The notes under the pieces are model-generated. The model searched no databases. It saw only the letters and a list, made by a program, of their open reading frames with translations, and had not been told where the DNA came from. The translations under genes were made by a program, and so were the position numbers. A stretch of 11,825 nt of DNA from an uncultured Kineosporia sp. (GTDB lineage: Bacteria > Actinomycetota > Actinomycetes > Actinomycetales > Kineosporiaceae): contig CALMAR010000099.1 in assembly GCA_937859855.1 (NCBI GenBank), forward strand, positions 1 through 11,825, in the 5' to 3' direction. This document shows, piece after piece, positions 11,781 through 11,825 of this stretch (position 1 is its first letter; each line of letters starts with the position of its first letter).

Positions 11781-11825
11781 GGGGGGGGGGGCGGGGGGGG
11801 GGGGGGGGGCGCGGGCGGGGCCGGG
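11781..11825. other. Poly-G end, probable sequencing or assembly artefact
   Basis: Runs of 11 G (11781-11791) and 17 G (11793-11809) broken by single C, followed by a G/C-only tail. Such runs are typical of low-signal read ends at contig termini and should not be read as biology. Confidence 0.75.

Noticed and set aside
1..11825. CRISPR array
   Set aside because: No regularly spaced direct repeats of 25-40 bases are visible on either strand.

Overview
The window reads as high-GC actinobacterial chromosome (a Pseudonocardiales- or Streptomyces-like host is a guess from style, not a measurement). It carries a lower-GC accessory patch near its right end. Codon third positions are overwhelmingly G/C from base 1 to about 9100. 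Rows sampled by hand are near 75% G+C in the dehydrogenase genes and near 50-55% between about 9930 and 11510. The right edge ends in long G homopolymers that look like sequencing or assembly noise, so the window is probably a draft contig end.

Left part (1-3000) is polyol metabolism. A 5'-truncated zinc alcohol dehydrogenase (+) abuts, head to head, an N-terminally truncated PIG-L/LmbE deacetylase fragment (-). An SDR oxidoreductase (+) overlaps the ADH stop by ATGA, and a full-length mannitol 2-dehydrogenase (-) converges on it across a likely bidirectional terminator. Divergent from mtlK is a MetE/UROD-fold protein that keeps a methionine-synthase-like zinc site. It converges on a RibD-C/DHFR-family reductase.

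Middle part (4684-7681, minus strand) is an extracytosolic electron-transfer operon. It encodes a membrane ferric-reductase-like heme/FAD protein, an FMN-binding protein with the SGAT flavinylation site, and an ApbE-type flavin transferase. The flavin transferase has lost its C-terminal domain and reads on into the reductase gene. A possible 43-58 aa ORF is coupled to the start of the operon.

Next come a secreted four-cysteine protein resembling peptidase inhibitor I36 domains, a frameshifted ISL3 transposase tail, a small hypothetical gene, and the 3' half of a tRNA gene (9412-9446, minus strand) followed by a hairpin. The polarity of this half tRNA predicts a site-specific integrated element lying to its right. 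The low-GC genes lie there.

The accessory cassette (9932-11511, + strand, tightly coupled) is the best candidate for a little-described system. It consists of a minimal nucleotidyltransferase (DUF6932-like), an XRE-type HTH protein with an unusual Ser/Thr-rich C-terminal extension, and a beta-rich DUF6941-like protein. It sits behind a near-perfect palindrome and ends at a strong GC hairpin. The first two genes look like a toxin-antitoxin or defence pair; the role of the third is unknown.
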